In this document: one piece after another, positions 12,409 to 23,088 of the stretch
How the letters are laid out: each line of letters begins with the position of its first letter
Numbering within the stretch: position 1 is the first letter of the stretch
NCBI GenBank assembly: GCA_914767885.1
Contig: CAJZBQ010000040.1
Location: 310,001 to 374,000 of the forward strand
Source of the DNA: Blepharisma stoltei
Lineage: Eukaryota; Ciliophora; Heterotrichea; Heterotrichida; Blepharismidae
DNA: 64,000 nt
Direction of reading: 5' to 3'
Program-made: the position numbers and the translations under genes
The notes under the pieces: model-generated
Told to the model about the DNA's origin: nothing
Database searches by the model: none
What the model saw: the letters and a program-made list of their open reading frames with translations, nothing else

Positions 12409-12553
12409 TTATAATTCTTATTTTATTATATTATTAATTAATACAAAATTGATTTATTATATTCGGCCTTAAGAGCAATTTATAACTAACTACCCATTTA
12501 TTTACTAATATAGCCTCATATCAATAAATTCGCCTAGCAAATAAGATTATCAG

Positions 12554-13588
12554 TTATTGCATTGGGTTTGCTTGATTTTCTAATTGTTTTTGGTTTAATT
12601 TATGCATGTTATCCAGCTCTTTTACGCTCCTTAAAATTTTAGTTACTAACTCATGAGGATTATCAAGGTACATGTGATGCCCTGAGTTCGAAATTATTTC
12701 AGTAATAATAGGACAAGAATTAAATTTAGAATTTTGTTCAGCGCCGTCTGGAAGAATTCAGTCTCTATCCCCATATAAATATACAATTGGGACATTTATT
12801 AATCTATCACAAAGTGGAGATAATGCATATAACCCTTGGTCTAAAATCTGATCAAGAGAATATTCTCCACTTCCTGGGTACAAATTAACCTGCTCAAGAT
12901 ATGTATAAACACTATTCATTTCTTTTTCTGAAATTCCAGAAATTCTACCTCCCAGGTACATTTCAATAATTTTCCCTGAAAATGGGCCAGCGTTCCTCAA
13001 AATTGTAGCTCCTGACATCTTTTTACCCCAAAATAAGCACACAAGTCTCATCACAAATCTGTCTTTTCAGCTTTGGCTTTCCATTCATCCTTGAAAAGTT
13101 CAGCCTATTGGGTGTCTTGGAATTCCAATTGGGGATATTAAAACTAATTTTTCTACACGATTTGGGTATTTTTCTGCATAGCATCCAGATACATAGCCAC
13201 CAAATGAATGGCCTGCTAGTACGAATTTTTCGATTCCTAGTCTATCTCTACAGACTTCGATAGGATAGACAAAAAAATCCTCACATTCTTCTCTGTTTTC
13301 CATCATAAAGCAAGGACGGCTTGACCTTCCCATACCTAATAAATCGAGACAATAAAGCCGATATTCTTGGCATAGCCCTTTGAGGATTCGATAAAACATC
13401 ACAGAACTCCCCATGTAACCATGCACCATAATCATGGGTGGCTTTCCAGGATCCCCACATTGAAGGCAGAATATTGAGTAGTTATCTTGATGGTCGAGAT
13501 AAATTCGGGTCGTTTCAGTTGGGATTTCAGCAAGTTCCAGTAAATGTTTTTCTGCTTTCAGAAGTTTTTTGTGAGAAAGTCGACCCAT
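12554..13588 (-). CDS. Alpha/beta hydrolase, ABHD4/ABHD5-like
   Basis: 344 aa, no intron, continuous when five or more TGA codons are Trp. Features of the fold: oxyanion-side MVHGYMGSS, nucleophile elbow LAGHSFGGY near residue 120 (GxSxG with Ser), late acid region YLYGDRD and a C-terminal HHMYLDNPHEL. The HHxxxxxP block corresponds to the HX4D-type motif of the ABHD4/5 lipid-metabolism group. The nucleophile Ser is present, so, unlike human ABHD5, this protein could be catalytic; N-acylphosphatidylethanolamine or lysophospholipid hydrolysis (ABHD4-like) is possible. No signal peptide, so probably cytosolic or lipid-droplet associated. Substrate is inference only. Confidence 0.8.
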
Positions 13589-13778
13589 TTATAAATGGAA
13601 TTAATTACAATAAACGGCTCTTTTTAAATTGTAAATTATTGCATTGAAGTTTATAACTATTAATTAAATTAAAATATCAAGTTTTTAGCAAATATATATA
13701 TATTCCTTTGAGACACATCTTTTCAATGGAATTTAACTATAAATTAATAGAAACATAATAAAATTGCTTTATAATTAT

Positions 13779-14186
13779 TTACATGCTGATCCTAAGAGAG
13801 AATCGAGCAGACTTTTGTGTGGTACTGAAACTCTTAGATAAGTTACTATCAAATGAACCATTCAGACTTAATCTTCGTGAACTCAGTATTGGATTAGGAA
13901 TTTTTATTTTATATTCTCTGCTTATTGGAGAAATTTCCAATTGATTTTTTGGTGATTTTGGAAATGCGTTCAAATAAGTTAGCCTCATTATTCTTTGTAC
14001 CGAATTATATTTCTTGGAGTATTTTGCTTTTGGTCTTTTATTTTTTGAAGTTAAATTTTCAGCTGCTTCATCAATAAGCAATTCAAATTTGCTATGATCT
14101 AGACTAAAATTTGATTTGTCTATTCTTATAAGTTTTTGGAATAATTGCTTTGATAATTTGCATGAAAAGAATTTTTTGCTATGCAT
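13779..14186 (-). CDS. Small basic hypothetical protein
   Basis: 135 aa, TAA stop, no recognised domain. Lys/Ser-rich, with KNKRPKAKYSKKYNSVQRIM in the middle and a Ser/Arg-rich tail (SSRRLSLNGS, KSARFSLRI). Sits 38 nt downstream of another small minus-strand frame; they could be exons of one gene but I found no 15-16 nt intron that joins them. Confidence 0.5.
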   Translation of the reverse strand: MHSKKFFSCKLSKQLFQKLIRIDKSNFSLDHSKFELLIDEAAENLTSKNKRPKAKYSKKYNSVQRIMRLTYLNAFPKSPKNQLEISPISREYKIKIPNPILSSRRLSLNGSFDSNLSKSFSTTQKSARFSLRISM

Positions 14187-14223
14187 TCTTAAATTTTACA
14201 AATCAAAATGTTTTCTCAAAATC

Positions 14224-14448
14224 CTAAGGTATGCAGTAATAGCTTAAGTATCATAATTCTTTATCAGATTTTTGTGGACTTCTCGGCAATACAATCATTT
14301 TGCATCTTTCTGAAAAATATTTTGGGGTCCTTTTACTGTCTTTAGGATTTCCTTGAATATATTTTTTTGCAATATCAGCAAGCTTCTTTCTTTGATTTTT
14401 TGATTTTGCCAAATAATGTCCTATATCAGTTTGCAAAGTGTTTTCCAT
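14224..14448 (-). CDS. Small basic hypothetical protein
   Basis: 74 aa ending in TAG when one TGA is read as Trp. Basic (KSKNQRKKLADIAKKYI, KRTPKYFSERCK), no domain recognised. The next frame (13779-14186) starts 38 nt beyond its stop on the same strand. Confidence 0.4.
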
Positions 14449-14735
14449 CTTATTTAAATTGAGCTATTAATCGCTGAAATTATTGATTTCATCATTTAGC
14501 TGACTCAGTTATTTACATCATAATAAAGATAAAATTTGTTAAAATTTATATAAGAGCTATATTTTCAAAGATTTATTTTTTTAATTAATCCAAGTTTTAT
14601 TATGCTTAGCACCAGCATAAAATTTAATTTATTTCTTTAACTATATTCATAAAAAGATCTGTCTCAAACTGCCTTGATATTTATATCATCAAAGATAATT
14701 CTCCTGTCCCATACTTTTGCATATAATTTAGCCAA

Positions 14736-15033
14736 ATGGTAAATTGCTATTTAGACTAAAGGCACACCTAGCGCAGGAAAGAGAAATTCACATACTCACA
14801 CAGTGTGCAGAAGATGTGGAAAAAGAGCTCTTCATAAGCAAACTTTAGAATGTGCATCTTGTGGATATCCTAGTGCTAAAATGAGACATTACAACTGGGC
14901 ACTTAAAACCCACAGAAGAAGAGGTGAAGGTACTGGAAGAATGAGATATCTCAAATCTATTCCTCGCAGAGCTAAGAATAGTTTCAGGGAAGGCACTACA
15001 CCTGCAGCAAGGACAAAGCATATTAAGAAGTAA
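14736..15033 (+). CDS. RPL37: 60S ribosomal protein L37 (eL37)
   Basis: The start codon ATG (14736-14738) is a whole exon: a 16-nt intron (14739-14754, GTAAATTGCTATTTAG) follows it at once, then TKGTPSAGKRNSHTHTVCRR. Spliced length 93 aa, normal for eL37. The four zinc Cys are present in CRRCGKRALHKQTLECASC, followed by the conserved YPSAKMRHYNWA and TGRMRYLK. It is part of the large ribosomal subunit near the exit tunnel. Without the intron there is no usable start, so the splice is well supported. Confidence 0.95.
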
Positions 15034-15454
15034 TCATAAATATTTCTTATCAATTATCTATTAATCAATGCTAAAAAAAAATTGGATGCAATTCTCCTCT
15101 ACACTGTGCAATCTATGGATTGTTGGAGAGCTTATTGGCATGGTTAAACGGTAAAATTTTAAAAAGATAATAAATTTGTTTTGTAATTGCGAGCAATATT
15201 TCACAGATCTCTGCTTTAGAAATTAAAGCGTATAATCACAAAATTATCCTTTAAAATTTAGGCTTAAAATATTAATATCCGAGAAATAATTCTTAATAAA
15301 TCATAATAAATTTCACTAGAATCTAATTGAATTATAATTTTAAAGGAAATATAATGATTAAGAAAATTACTTCTATAACTGATCATTATATCGTTTTAGC
15401 TTCCAAGTGAGTGCTCTTTTTTCTTTAGTTCCGTAGTTACTTCAACGTAATAAA
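15034..15454. other. Intergenic stretch with a small mixed-composition patch
   Basis: Mostly AT-rich. Around 15080-15150 there is a less AT-rich patch with CTGTGCAATCTATGGATTG that could fold, but nothing that I can match to a known RNA. Confidence 0.35.
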
Positions 15455-16646
15455 ATGTTGGGAAACTTAAATAGTGCTAGCAGTAGTTTTCGCCATTCAT
15501 CTCCACAAGTAAAATCACTTGACATCAGCGCCACTGATTTAAGGTGCTGGACATCAAATAACCACTTTAGAACCAGTTCACAAGACATGACATCCAAAAT
15601 TCCTATAACGACGAAAACCTATGCAATTCCTGGCTATGCTGGGTACATCCCAGGTGCCAAAGCTGACGATAATTTTGGTTCTTCATTCACTAAAACAGTC
15701 AGACAGCAATTCAACCGTGATAAATATTTAAACCCGCGATCAACTGAAAGATTTCCTAACCGTCCTTATGAATCTTCATCTCCAATCAAAAGAATGCACG
15801 GCAAGTTTGGTGGAGGCCTTGAGGAAGAATACCATACAATATCAAGATTCCATGGAAAATGTATACTAATTGACCAAGAATAGCCCACTAAGGAGCCATT
15901 CTTGATCTGCCAGAAAAAATTTTGACAAAAGATCCTAATCTGCCATTACCACTGAGTTTTGGTGTTTCCAAATTTTTTGGGCAAGCCAAATGAAATAAAA
16001 AAAATTGTTCTTTTGCGGTGATGCATTTGGCTTGTCAAAAAAATTTGGCAACATCAAAACTCAGTGATAATGGCAGAAAAGATCCTAATCTGCCATTACC
16101 ACTGAGTTTTGGTGTTTCCAAATTTTTTTGACAAGCCAAATGCATCATCGCAAAAGAACAATTTTTTTTATTGCATTTGGCTTGCCCAAAAAATTTGGAA
16201 ACACCAAAACTCAGTGGTAATGGCAGATTAGGATCTTTTTGTCAAAATTTTTTCTGGCAGACCAAGAATGGCTCCATAGTGGGCTATTCTTGGTCAATTA
16301 GTATACAATACCTCAGACTCATCCTAACTATGCAGATGACTCTTTTGATACTACTTATAGAAAATCTTATGTAAATCAAGAAAAGAAAAGACCTGAAATT
16401 TATAGAAGCACAGATGGGGAATTTTGGAAAAGTGTACAGGTGTCTAAAAGACCATCAACACAAGCCTCAGGGTTTGTGCAGAACTCAACACTTTTCGATG
16501 GATATGGGTGGGAACCTATTAAAAAGCTGCATGGAGATATGACTGCGAGCGAATATAGAAGTAGGTATAATCCTCAGAGAGCTTTTCATCCTCAGCCACT
16601 GAAGCAAAATTTGAGAGCTTTGAAAAAGAAAGTTTTAGTTTATTAA
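15455..16646 (+). CDS. Ciliary microtubule inner protein-like (CIMIP2/FAM166-type GYxGxIPG motif), split by a palindromic IES
   Basis: Two halves, 15455-15861 and 16304-16646, join at a TA to give 249 aa; the 442-bp insert between them shifts phase by one, and its removal restores it exactly (GKCTIPQTHPNYADD across the join). The motif IPGYAGYIPGAKADDNFGSS near residue 50 is the GYxGxIPG signature of FAM166/CIMIP2-type axonemal proteins, which line the inner wall of doublet microtubules in cilia. The C-terminal half has TLFDGYGWEPIKKLHGDM and RSRYNPQRAFHP, typical of short repetitive ciliary proteins. Cytoskeletal role inferred from the motif only. Confidence 0.7.
15862..16303. repeat. 442-bp nested palindrome (foldback) acting as an IES
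   Basis: Starts TATACTAATTGACC and ends GGTCAATTAGTA before the TA kept at 16304-16305. The two arms (about 15862-16010 and 16165-16303) are inverted copies with few mismatches. Inside the arms lie two more inverted copies of the same motif (CTGCCATTACCACTGAGTTT appears four times, alternating strand, near 15941, 16030-16075, 16098 and 16195-16230). The whole can fold as a cruciform with side stems. No coding capacity. Confidence 0.9.
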
Positions 16647-16900
16647 GCGGCATTTTAATATTAACTTAATATGATTTTAAATTCATTAATATAGCTTTAT
16701 TATTATGAAAAATATTTAGATAGAAATGGCATGAGGAAATAAATTAACTTTTTTGAGGTTCATATGATTTCTGTTTTCCTCATTTAGGGCTAATGTCTGC
16801 TATAATTATTTTATAAAAATTAATTTCGGATTTTTATCAGAGTTAATAATATACTCAATTGCAAAATTTCTTAATCTCTGGATTTTTGTTAAATTTTCAA

Positions 16901-17116
16901 ATGCCTTATAAGGTGGCCATTAGTAAATTCAATCAAGGGGTAAGAAATTTAGCCAAGGGGATTATAGAAATAATGAGAAAAAGAAATAATGATCAGGACT
17001 GGAGTTGCTTTGCAATTCAATTTGTTATGGGTATGTTTCTTATGGTTTGGATTGTAATTGTGCTCTGGGGACTATTTACTCGCAATATAGAGAAAGGATT
17101 TGACAATTCTAATTAA
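16901..17116 (+). CDS. Small single-pass membrane protein, unknown
   Basis: 71 aa from ATG at 16901 to TAA. Residues 1-40 are basic (GVRNLAKGIIEIMRKRNN), then a clear hydrophobic segment FVMGMFLMVWIVIVLWGLF and a short tail. An N-in type membrane anchor is likely. No family recognised; small size and lone position keep confidence moderate. Confidence 0.5.
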   Translation: MPYKVAISKFNQGVRNLAKGIIEIMRKRNNDQDWSCFAIQFVMGMFLMVWIVIVLWGLFTRNIEKGFDNSN

Positions 17117-17367
17117 AATCATAAAATCATTATGAGCACATAAATATCAGTTTTTAGCAATTTATATCGAATCTGTACCTAGTTAAACTTAAAATCTAAT
17201 ATAAAATCTTCAGCATTTTATTCTTTTCAAAAATTCTCATATAAATCTTCTATTGATTGAGATTATTTAAACAATAGAGCACTGTCATCCAATCTAGATA
17301 AACCTTTATATTTGCTGTAATCTCGAATGATTGAACCCTTTAAACTCAAATAATGAATAAAAATTAA

Positions 17368-18012
<645 letters not shown>

Positions 18013-18174
18013 GCCGTACTAGTCGTGAATTTAAGCTATTATTATAATTTATTATCTTATATAGAAGCTAACCCGGTAATAAGAGCTCTTTTAAGAGTTA
18101 AGTTAATTATTCTCTTTTAATTTTTCAATCTTATAAGTATCTAATGCCATCTTATATGCTATTGAGGGATAAAT

Positions 18175-18416
18175 ATGGTAATTGAAAACTTTAGAAAATA
18201 AAAGAATTCTGAAACGTAGTTTTGAGAGCAAAAAATTTAAATAAAAATATTCTGATTGTGATTTATTTTTATAGCTGGGTCTATTTATTGCAGCTAATGC
18301 TAAAAATGACAGAAAGAAATAAGAAAGTCCAAATCACAAATGCGATTTGTAAATGGCTTGCAAAGGTGGTGAATCAAAAGAGATTCCAGGCAGAAATACA
18401 AGCTGATATAATTTAA
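18175..18416 (+). CDS. Possible small gene with an intron directly after the start codon
   Basis: ATG at 18175-18177 followed by GTAATTGAAAACTTTAG (17 nt) and then an open frame to TAA at 18414-18416, 74 aa in total, with one TGA. The middle is hydrophobic (ILIVIYFYSWVYLLQLML), then basic. The layout copies RPL37, but 17 nt is longer than the other introns here and no family is recognised. Confidence 0.25.
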
Positions 18417-18680
18417 AAATAAATTTTGGCCTTATCTGGCCAAAAATACAATCTTTTCTCTTCTCAAATCTAAATTCATACCAAATAATGCAAATTCAAA
18501 ATAATTGAAATTTCATCTCAAAGTACCTAGGGAATAAAGCTCCAACTGATAGAAAATTTTAATATTAATATATCATAAAGCCAAACAGTTTTAGCATTTT
18601 TACCCATTAACAATTTTAATGTTGATAATAGGTCTATGCGAAAATAAGCTAAATCTCAACAAAAATACTTCAATATCGCT
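18417..18680. other. AT-rich stretch before the MITE pair
   Basis: No gene or element recognised. Confidence 0.5.
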
Positions 18681-18984
18681 TACTCCCCATGTCCGTAAGC
18701 GAACAAAACTATTGGAACAAGCCTTATTTTTTGCATAAAAATCTACCCTCCGTGGGTTTGAGCGAAAATTTTTTTTGATATAAAAATTTTTATGCAAAAA
18801 TTTTGATAATAAGTGATTATTAATATAATGAAATCTCTAGTTAATTCTGTTTAATTTTAAGCAAAAAAATACATTAATTTTTGCTATCCAATTTTTGCGT
18901 ATTGGGATATAAATTTTAAAAAAAAAAATTAATCTCTCTTCTTGAGGGAACAAAAATTTTTTTTTTCACTCACGAAGGGGGAGC
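18681..18984 (-). mobile_element. MITE copy, partly decayed (304 bp)
   Basis: TA at 18681-18682 and TA at 18985-18986. Starts TACTCCCCATGTCCGTAAGC and ends CACGAAGGGGGAG. Reverse orientation relative to the copy at 18985. Keeps GATAATAAGTGATTAT and the GAAATCTC block. It shares its right TA with the next copy. Confidence 0.85.
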
Positions 18985-19367
18985 TAACTCCCCCCTCCCC
19001 TCCGTGAGTGAACAAAAAAATTTTGTTCACTCACGGAGGGGGGTTAAATTTTTTTTTTTTAAAAAAATTTATATATAAAATTTTATAAAAAATTTTTTTT
19101 TTCAAATTTAAAAAAATCCTAATTCGCAAAAATTGGAAAGCAAATATTAATTTAATATATAAAATTTATGTTTTAAAAAGCAATTCATTTAAAATTAAAC
19201 AGAATTAGCTCTAGATTTCATTATACTAATTATCATTTATATATCTATTTTTTTTCCATAAAAAATTTTTCTATTAAAAAAATTTTTGTTCACTCACGGA
19301 GGGTGGGTTTTTGGGCAAAAAATAGCGATTTTTCTAATGGTTTTGTTCACTCACGGAGGGGGGGGAG
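18985..19367 (+). mobile_element. MITE copy, near full length (383 bp)
   Basis: TA at 18985-18986 and 19368-19369. The left end carries the family hairpin (CCTCCGTGAGTGAACAAAA, a 5-nt loop region, then its complement), the right end two direct copies of TTTGTTCACTCACGGAGGG about 60 nt apart. Abuts the reversed copy at 18681. Not inside an identifiable coding frame. Confidence 0.9.
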
Positions 19368-19369
19368 TA

Positions 19370-19875
19370 AGAATTTAAATAGTTAATTCTTTGCCTATTA
19401 CCGACTCTACTGAAGTTTGGTGGACATTAAATAAAATGAAATTTGCGGCCGAAAAAGAGACGAGCAAGCAATTAGCTTAATATGATTACTTCTAGATATG
19501 CTCTAGCTGCGCAGCATCGTGAAACGCCCTTTTTCTCCTTCTTGCTGCCACCATTGAATGCATGTAGGGCCTCACAGTCGGCTCAAAACTCCTTATCCAA
19601 GTGAAATCTTAAGATAACCCAGAAGTGCTAATAGCTAAACTCACTTCTCGCTCAATCAAATTTTCCTCGAACACCTACTCGGGCTAAGGGTTCTCTTTTT
19701 ATATCTGCAGGGGAAAGAGGTAAAGCACGATACATAAGGTGGGCGAAGTATATAATTCATTGCCATTTTCTCTCCTTGTGCAGAAGTCCACGTATAAAAC
19801 TTAGCCCCATAATAAATTTGGAGGAGGGAAAAAGAATTCAGAAGTAATTGACTTTTCACCCAAAGCCATATTATT
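19370..19875. other. Mixed-composition stretch upstream of the Cys/His gene
   Basis: Less AT-rich than the surroundings. Near 19545-19560, GCCACCATTGAATGC is close to the complement of the SINE-like head (AAATGGTGGC), so a decayed copy may occupy about 19385-19560, but I could not find a target duplication. Confidence 0.3.
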
Positions 19876-20603
19876 ATGAACGAAAAAGAGACACTTGAGA
19901 CGATCTCCATCCCAAGTGTATTTACTAATATGCCATCCTTGCTTGTCCCACAAGTAAATGATCAAGTATGGCCAATCTGTTTGTCCCTGCCTTGCATTTT
20001 CTCCAATGAGACTCTTCAGCCTGTCCACCTCGAGCCAGGCGAAACTCAAGAGCCTTCATCCATAAATGTTCCTGATGAGCAAAAGCCCACCCGTATTGTT
20101 CCTATATGCACGCATTACGATAAAAAACACTATGCGAAAAATATGTGCAACAATTGTTATCATAGATTCGGAAGAGACAAATTAGCATGGAATTGCCCTC
20201 ACAAGGACAGACAGCATTACGCCAAAGGCAAGTGCCAGTTGTGTTATTTGCAAAATTATCATAGATCTAACTCCCCCCTTCTGAGCAAACAAACGATGAG
20301 AGAAATCCCTAAAAACCCACCCTCCGCGAGCAAACAAAATTTTTTTTTGATATATAAGTGATAATTAGTATAATGAAATCTCGAGCTAATTATGTTTAAT
20401 TTTAAACAAATTGCATTTTAAAACATAAATTTTATAAATTAAATTAATACTTTCCAATTTTTGCGAAGTGAGAAAAAAAAACTAACCCCTCCTAGATCGA
20501 ACAAGGATTTTTTGTTCGCTCACAGAGGAGGAGTAAGGTGTTTGGCAAGAGAAGAAAGAGAAGAAACACTAAACCTCAGGGTGAAACCCAAATTAAACAA
20601 TAA
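19876..20603 (+). CDS. Cys/His-rich protein with two C-x-H...HYAK..C..CY units, split by a MITE near its end
   Basis: A 266-bp insert (20268-20533) falls near the 3' end. Joined at TA the frame is 153 aa and ends RSKVFGKRRKRRNTKPQGE to TAA. Two tandem units are seen: CTHYDKKHYAKNMCNNCYHR and CPHKDRQHYAKGKCQLCYLQ, each with C, H, HYAK, C and CY in the same spacing, likely a small zinc-binding repeat known in protist and oomycete proteins. The basic tail KRRKRR, recovered only after excision, looks like a nuclear localisation signal, so a nuclear role is possible. Without excision the protein would end in insert-encoded residues. Confidence 0.7.
20268..20533 (-). mobile_element. MITE copy acting as an IES in the Cys/His gene (266 bp)
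   Basis: TA 20268-20269 and TA 20534-20535. Begins CTAACTCCCCCCTTCTGAGC and ends GTTCGCTCACAGAGGAGGAG. Internal TTGATATATAAGTGATAAT and ATGAAATCTC blocks match the family. Shorter than full length by internal deletion. Confidence 0.9.
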
Positions 20604-22214
20604 GTCTGTCAATGCTTATATATAGTATTTATAAACATTTACTCAAATTGTAAGATTTTGTTTAAATCTCTAGCTAATTTTAGAGGTAAAACTGGCTAAT
20701 TTTTATTGAAAAAGTGAATATGTACTTGAAGAATTCATTTTCTGATATTTATGCTTTACTCTCATAAGGCTTTCAACATCAAAATGGTTGCTTATTTTGT
20801 TAAAATAGAAAAGCTAACGTCAAACCAGTTTTATGAGCTTAAAGCTTTATTATTTGCGATAAAAATATATGCAGTTGAAAAATTTCAAAAATTTTTGTAT
20901 TATATCAAACTAAAAGTAATTTTGTTATATAATTATATTTTCATATAATTATATAAAAATAATATGAATCATGATTTGATTGTATTGCAGTTGAAAAGGC
21001 CATTCGACATAGAATGAAAGGCAATTATTTTAAGAACATTCTGGATTAAATATTTCTTGAATATTTTTAAATAGTTTTTATTTTATAAATTTATTAGTGA
21101 TTCCCCCCCATCCTTGATCGAACGATTGACTGTAAAAATTCCTAAAAATTGGTAAAAAAATAAAAATAATTATTAAATACTCTTGAGTAATTTCGATGTA
21201 TTTTCTTGGACTACTAAAAGTCATAATCTTGTTCATATAATAATTATTAATTTTTCAATTGACCATAAATTTGAGATGAATCCTGGGGAGCTTAATATGA
21301 TTGAGCATTATATAATAAAAAGCTACGATAATTTCAGTTATTGGAAGAGATTGATAATTTTCTTAATCTAAATCTTTATAACTTCCAACCCCTCGTAATT
21401 TAATAAAACCTCTTTAATTTTTTTGGGCAAAATCTTGAAATTATCCTTAGATATGTTTTAATAACTTTTATAACGCAGATTTTATTGCTTCTTACCCTGT
21501 TTCCACAAAACTTTTTGCAATTTACTCCTATCAGTCTTTGATTCGAAGATTCAATCTATTCATTTTTTTATATAATGCATTAATTAGAAAATTATTTACA
21601 TTATAGATAGATAACTAGTTGCAGAATGCGGAAATATAAAAGATAATTTAAATAAATCAGCTAAAATAGTTTATGAAAATTATATGTACACTGACAAAAA
21701 AATCAATAAATCATATAATTTTATCTAGAAAAAAATAAAAAATAATATATCTGTCTCTAATTTTATGTAAGTTTCTTTCTGAGATAAGTTTATACTTAAA
21801 TTTTATTTTCTTAAAAATTATATTTGCAAATACAAATAATCCTCATAGGGGTGATTCAAACCTTTTTGAATAAGATGATAAACTCATACCCATTTCCTGA
21901 CCAAACATGGATTTATCTCCCCTGTTTGCTTTGAAAATAACCGAATGCATCAAAACTTATCTGAAACGGATTAAGCTAACTAAAGCGAGCTATAAGGTTG
22001 CGCGCGATATAATTTATCCTTTTGATAGCCTATAATTTGATGAATTTGTAGATTTGTCACGCTCAAAAAATAATCAGCTTTAATTGCAAAATTTGATGGA
22101 TGAACATTCATTTAAAATAAACTATATCTTTTGGCTTTTTATAGGATTTATTACCTAAACAACTTTCTAATAGTCATTTAAATAATTTATCATAATAAGA
22201 ATTTAAATTACAAT
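20604..22214. other. Long gene-free stretch, with a MITE end fragment
   Basis: AT-rich. At 21100-21180 GATTCCCCCCCATCCTTGATC followed by CCTAAAAATTGG looks like one end of a reversed MITE with the rest lost. At 21907-22040 and at 20964-21075 there are short open frames (43 and 37 codons) with no family match and stops on both sides; I do not call them genes. Confidence 0.35.
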
Positions 22215-22997
22215 ATGGGCAAACTTTGACTGATAAGACATGCAGAAACATACTATAACGAGGCATGCAGAGAATGAATAAGATTAGGAAGACCTGGAAA
22301 TAAAAATTTTCAATTTGAGGAACGATTTATGGACTCTACATTAACTGATCTCGGGATTCAGCAATCTCAAGAAATGATTCCTCAAGTCCACAGCTTGGAT
22401 GTACAGATAGTTTTCGTTTCTCCATTAAGAAGAGCATTGCAAACATGTGACATTATTTTCAAAGACCACCCAAACCATCCTTCTGTAATTGTTCATCCGA
22501 TCCTGCATGAAAGATTTCACAATGCCCACGATGTTTTTAATTAATTAATTAATTCTATTTAATATCTTATAAAATTATTTTTAAGAAAAATATTAATTAC
22601 CCATGATGTATCAGTATATGAAGGCTCCCCGTTTCCAGAATATTCGCATTTCGACTGGTCACTTATGAATTCTAACCCTCATTTCCATGCATCTATATGT
22701 GATAATGAATATATCAAACAAATCGTCGGCCTTAGCTATCAAGAAACAAGGGTTAAGCTCCTAGAAATGATGAGCTCAATCGACCCTGATTTCTTGGAGA
22801 ATGAAGAACAGCTGTTTAGAAGAGGAAATAAATCTAAAATTATATGAAGAGAGTACTGCAGGACTCAAAACGTAGCCTTGGTCTCACACAGTGGATTTAT
22901 TCGGTATTTTTCAGGACGATTAGATAACTCAGGCAATATAATTCAAGGCACACAATTAAACAATTGCGAAATACTTGACTATCAAGATGACCTTTAA
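22215..22997 (+). CDS. Histidine phosphatase (phosphoglycerate mutase-like), with a 60-bp IES
   Basis: ATG 22215; TAA 22995-22997. The N-terminal LIRHAETYYNE holds the RHxE catalytic motif with phospho-acceptor His. FVSPLRRALQTCDII is the conserved SPxxRAxQT block, and LVSHSGFIRYFSGR near the end supplies the second active-site His. A TAA at 22540-22542 would truncate it; removing 22538-22597 at TA/TA restores DVFTHDVSVYEGSPFP and gives 240 aa. Several TGA codons read as Trp, including KLWLIRHAE in beta strand 1. The substrate cannot be told; small cytosolic members act on phosphorylated sugars or proteins. Confidence 0.85.
22538..22597. other. 60-bp IES in the histidine phosphatase gene
   Basis: TA at 22538-22539 and 22598-22599. 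Ends are inverted repeats: TAATTAATTAATTC on the left and ATATTAATTA on the right. Length is a multiple of three, but it contains in-frame TAA codons. Confidence 0.75.
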
Positions 22998-23088
22998 AGA
23001 TAATATTCAAGTAAATTTATCATTAATTTATCCATTTCATAAACATCCTAAATCCACATAATAATTAATTTTTCCTCAAACACAATAA

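Noticed and set aside
20751-20948. 65-codon open frame
   Set aside because: AT-rich composition (Lys, Phe, Tyr, Ile), no ATG with context, no homology; likely chance.
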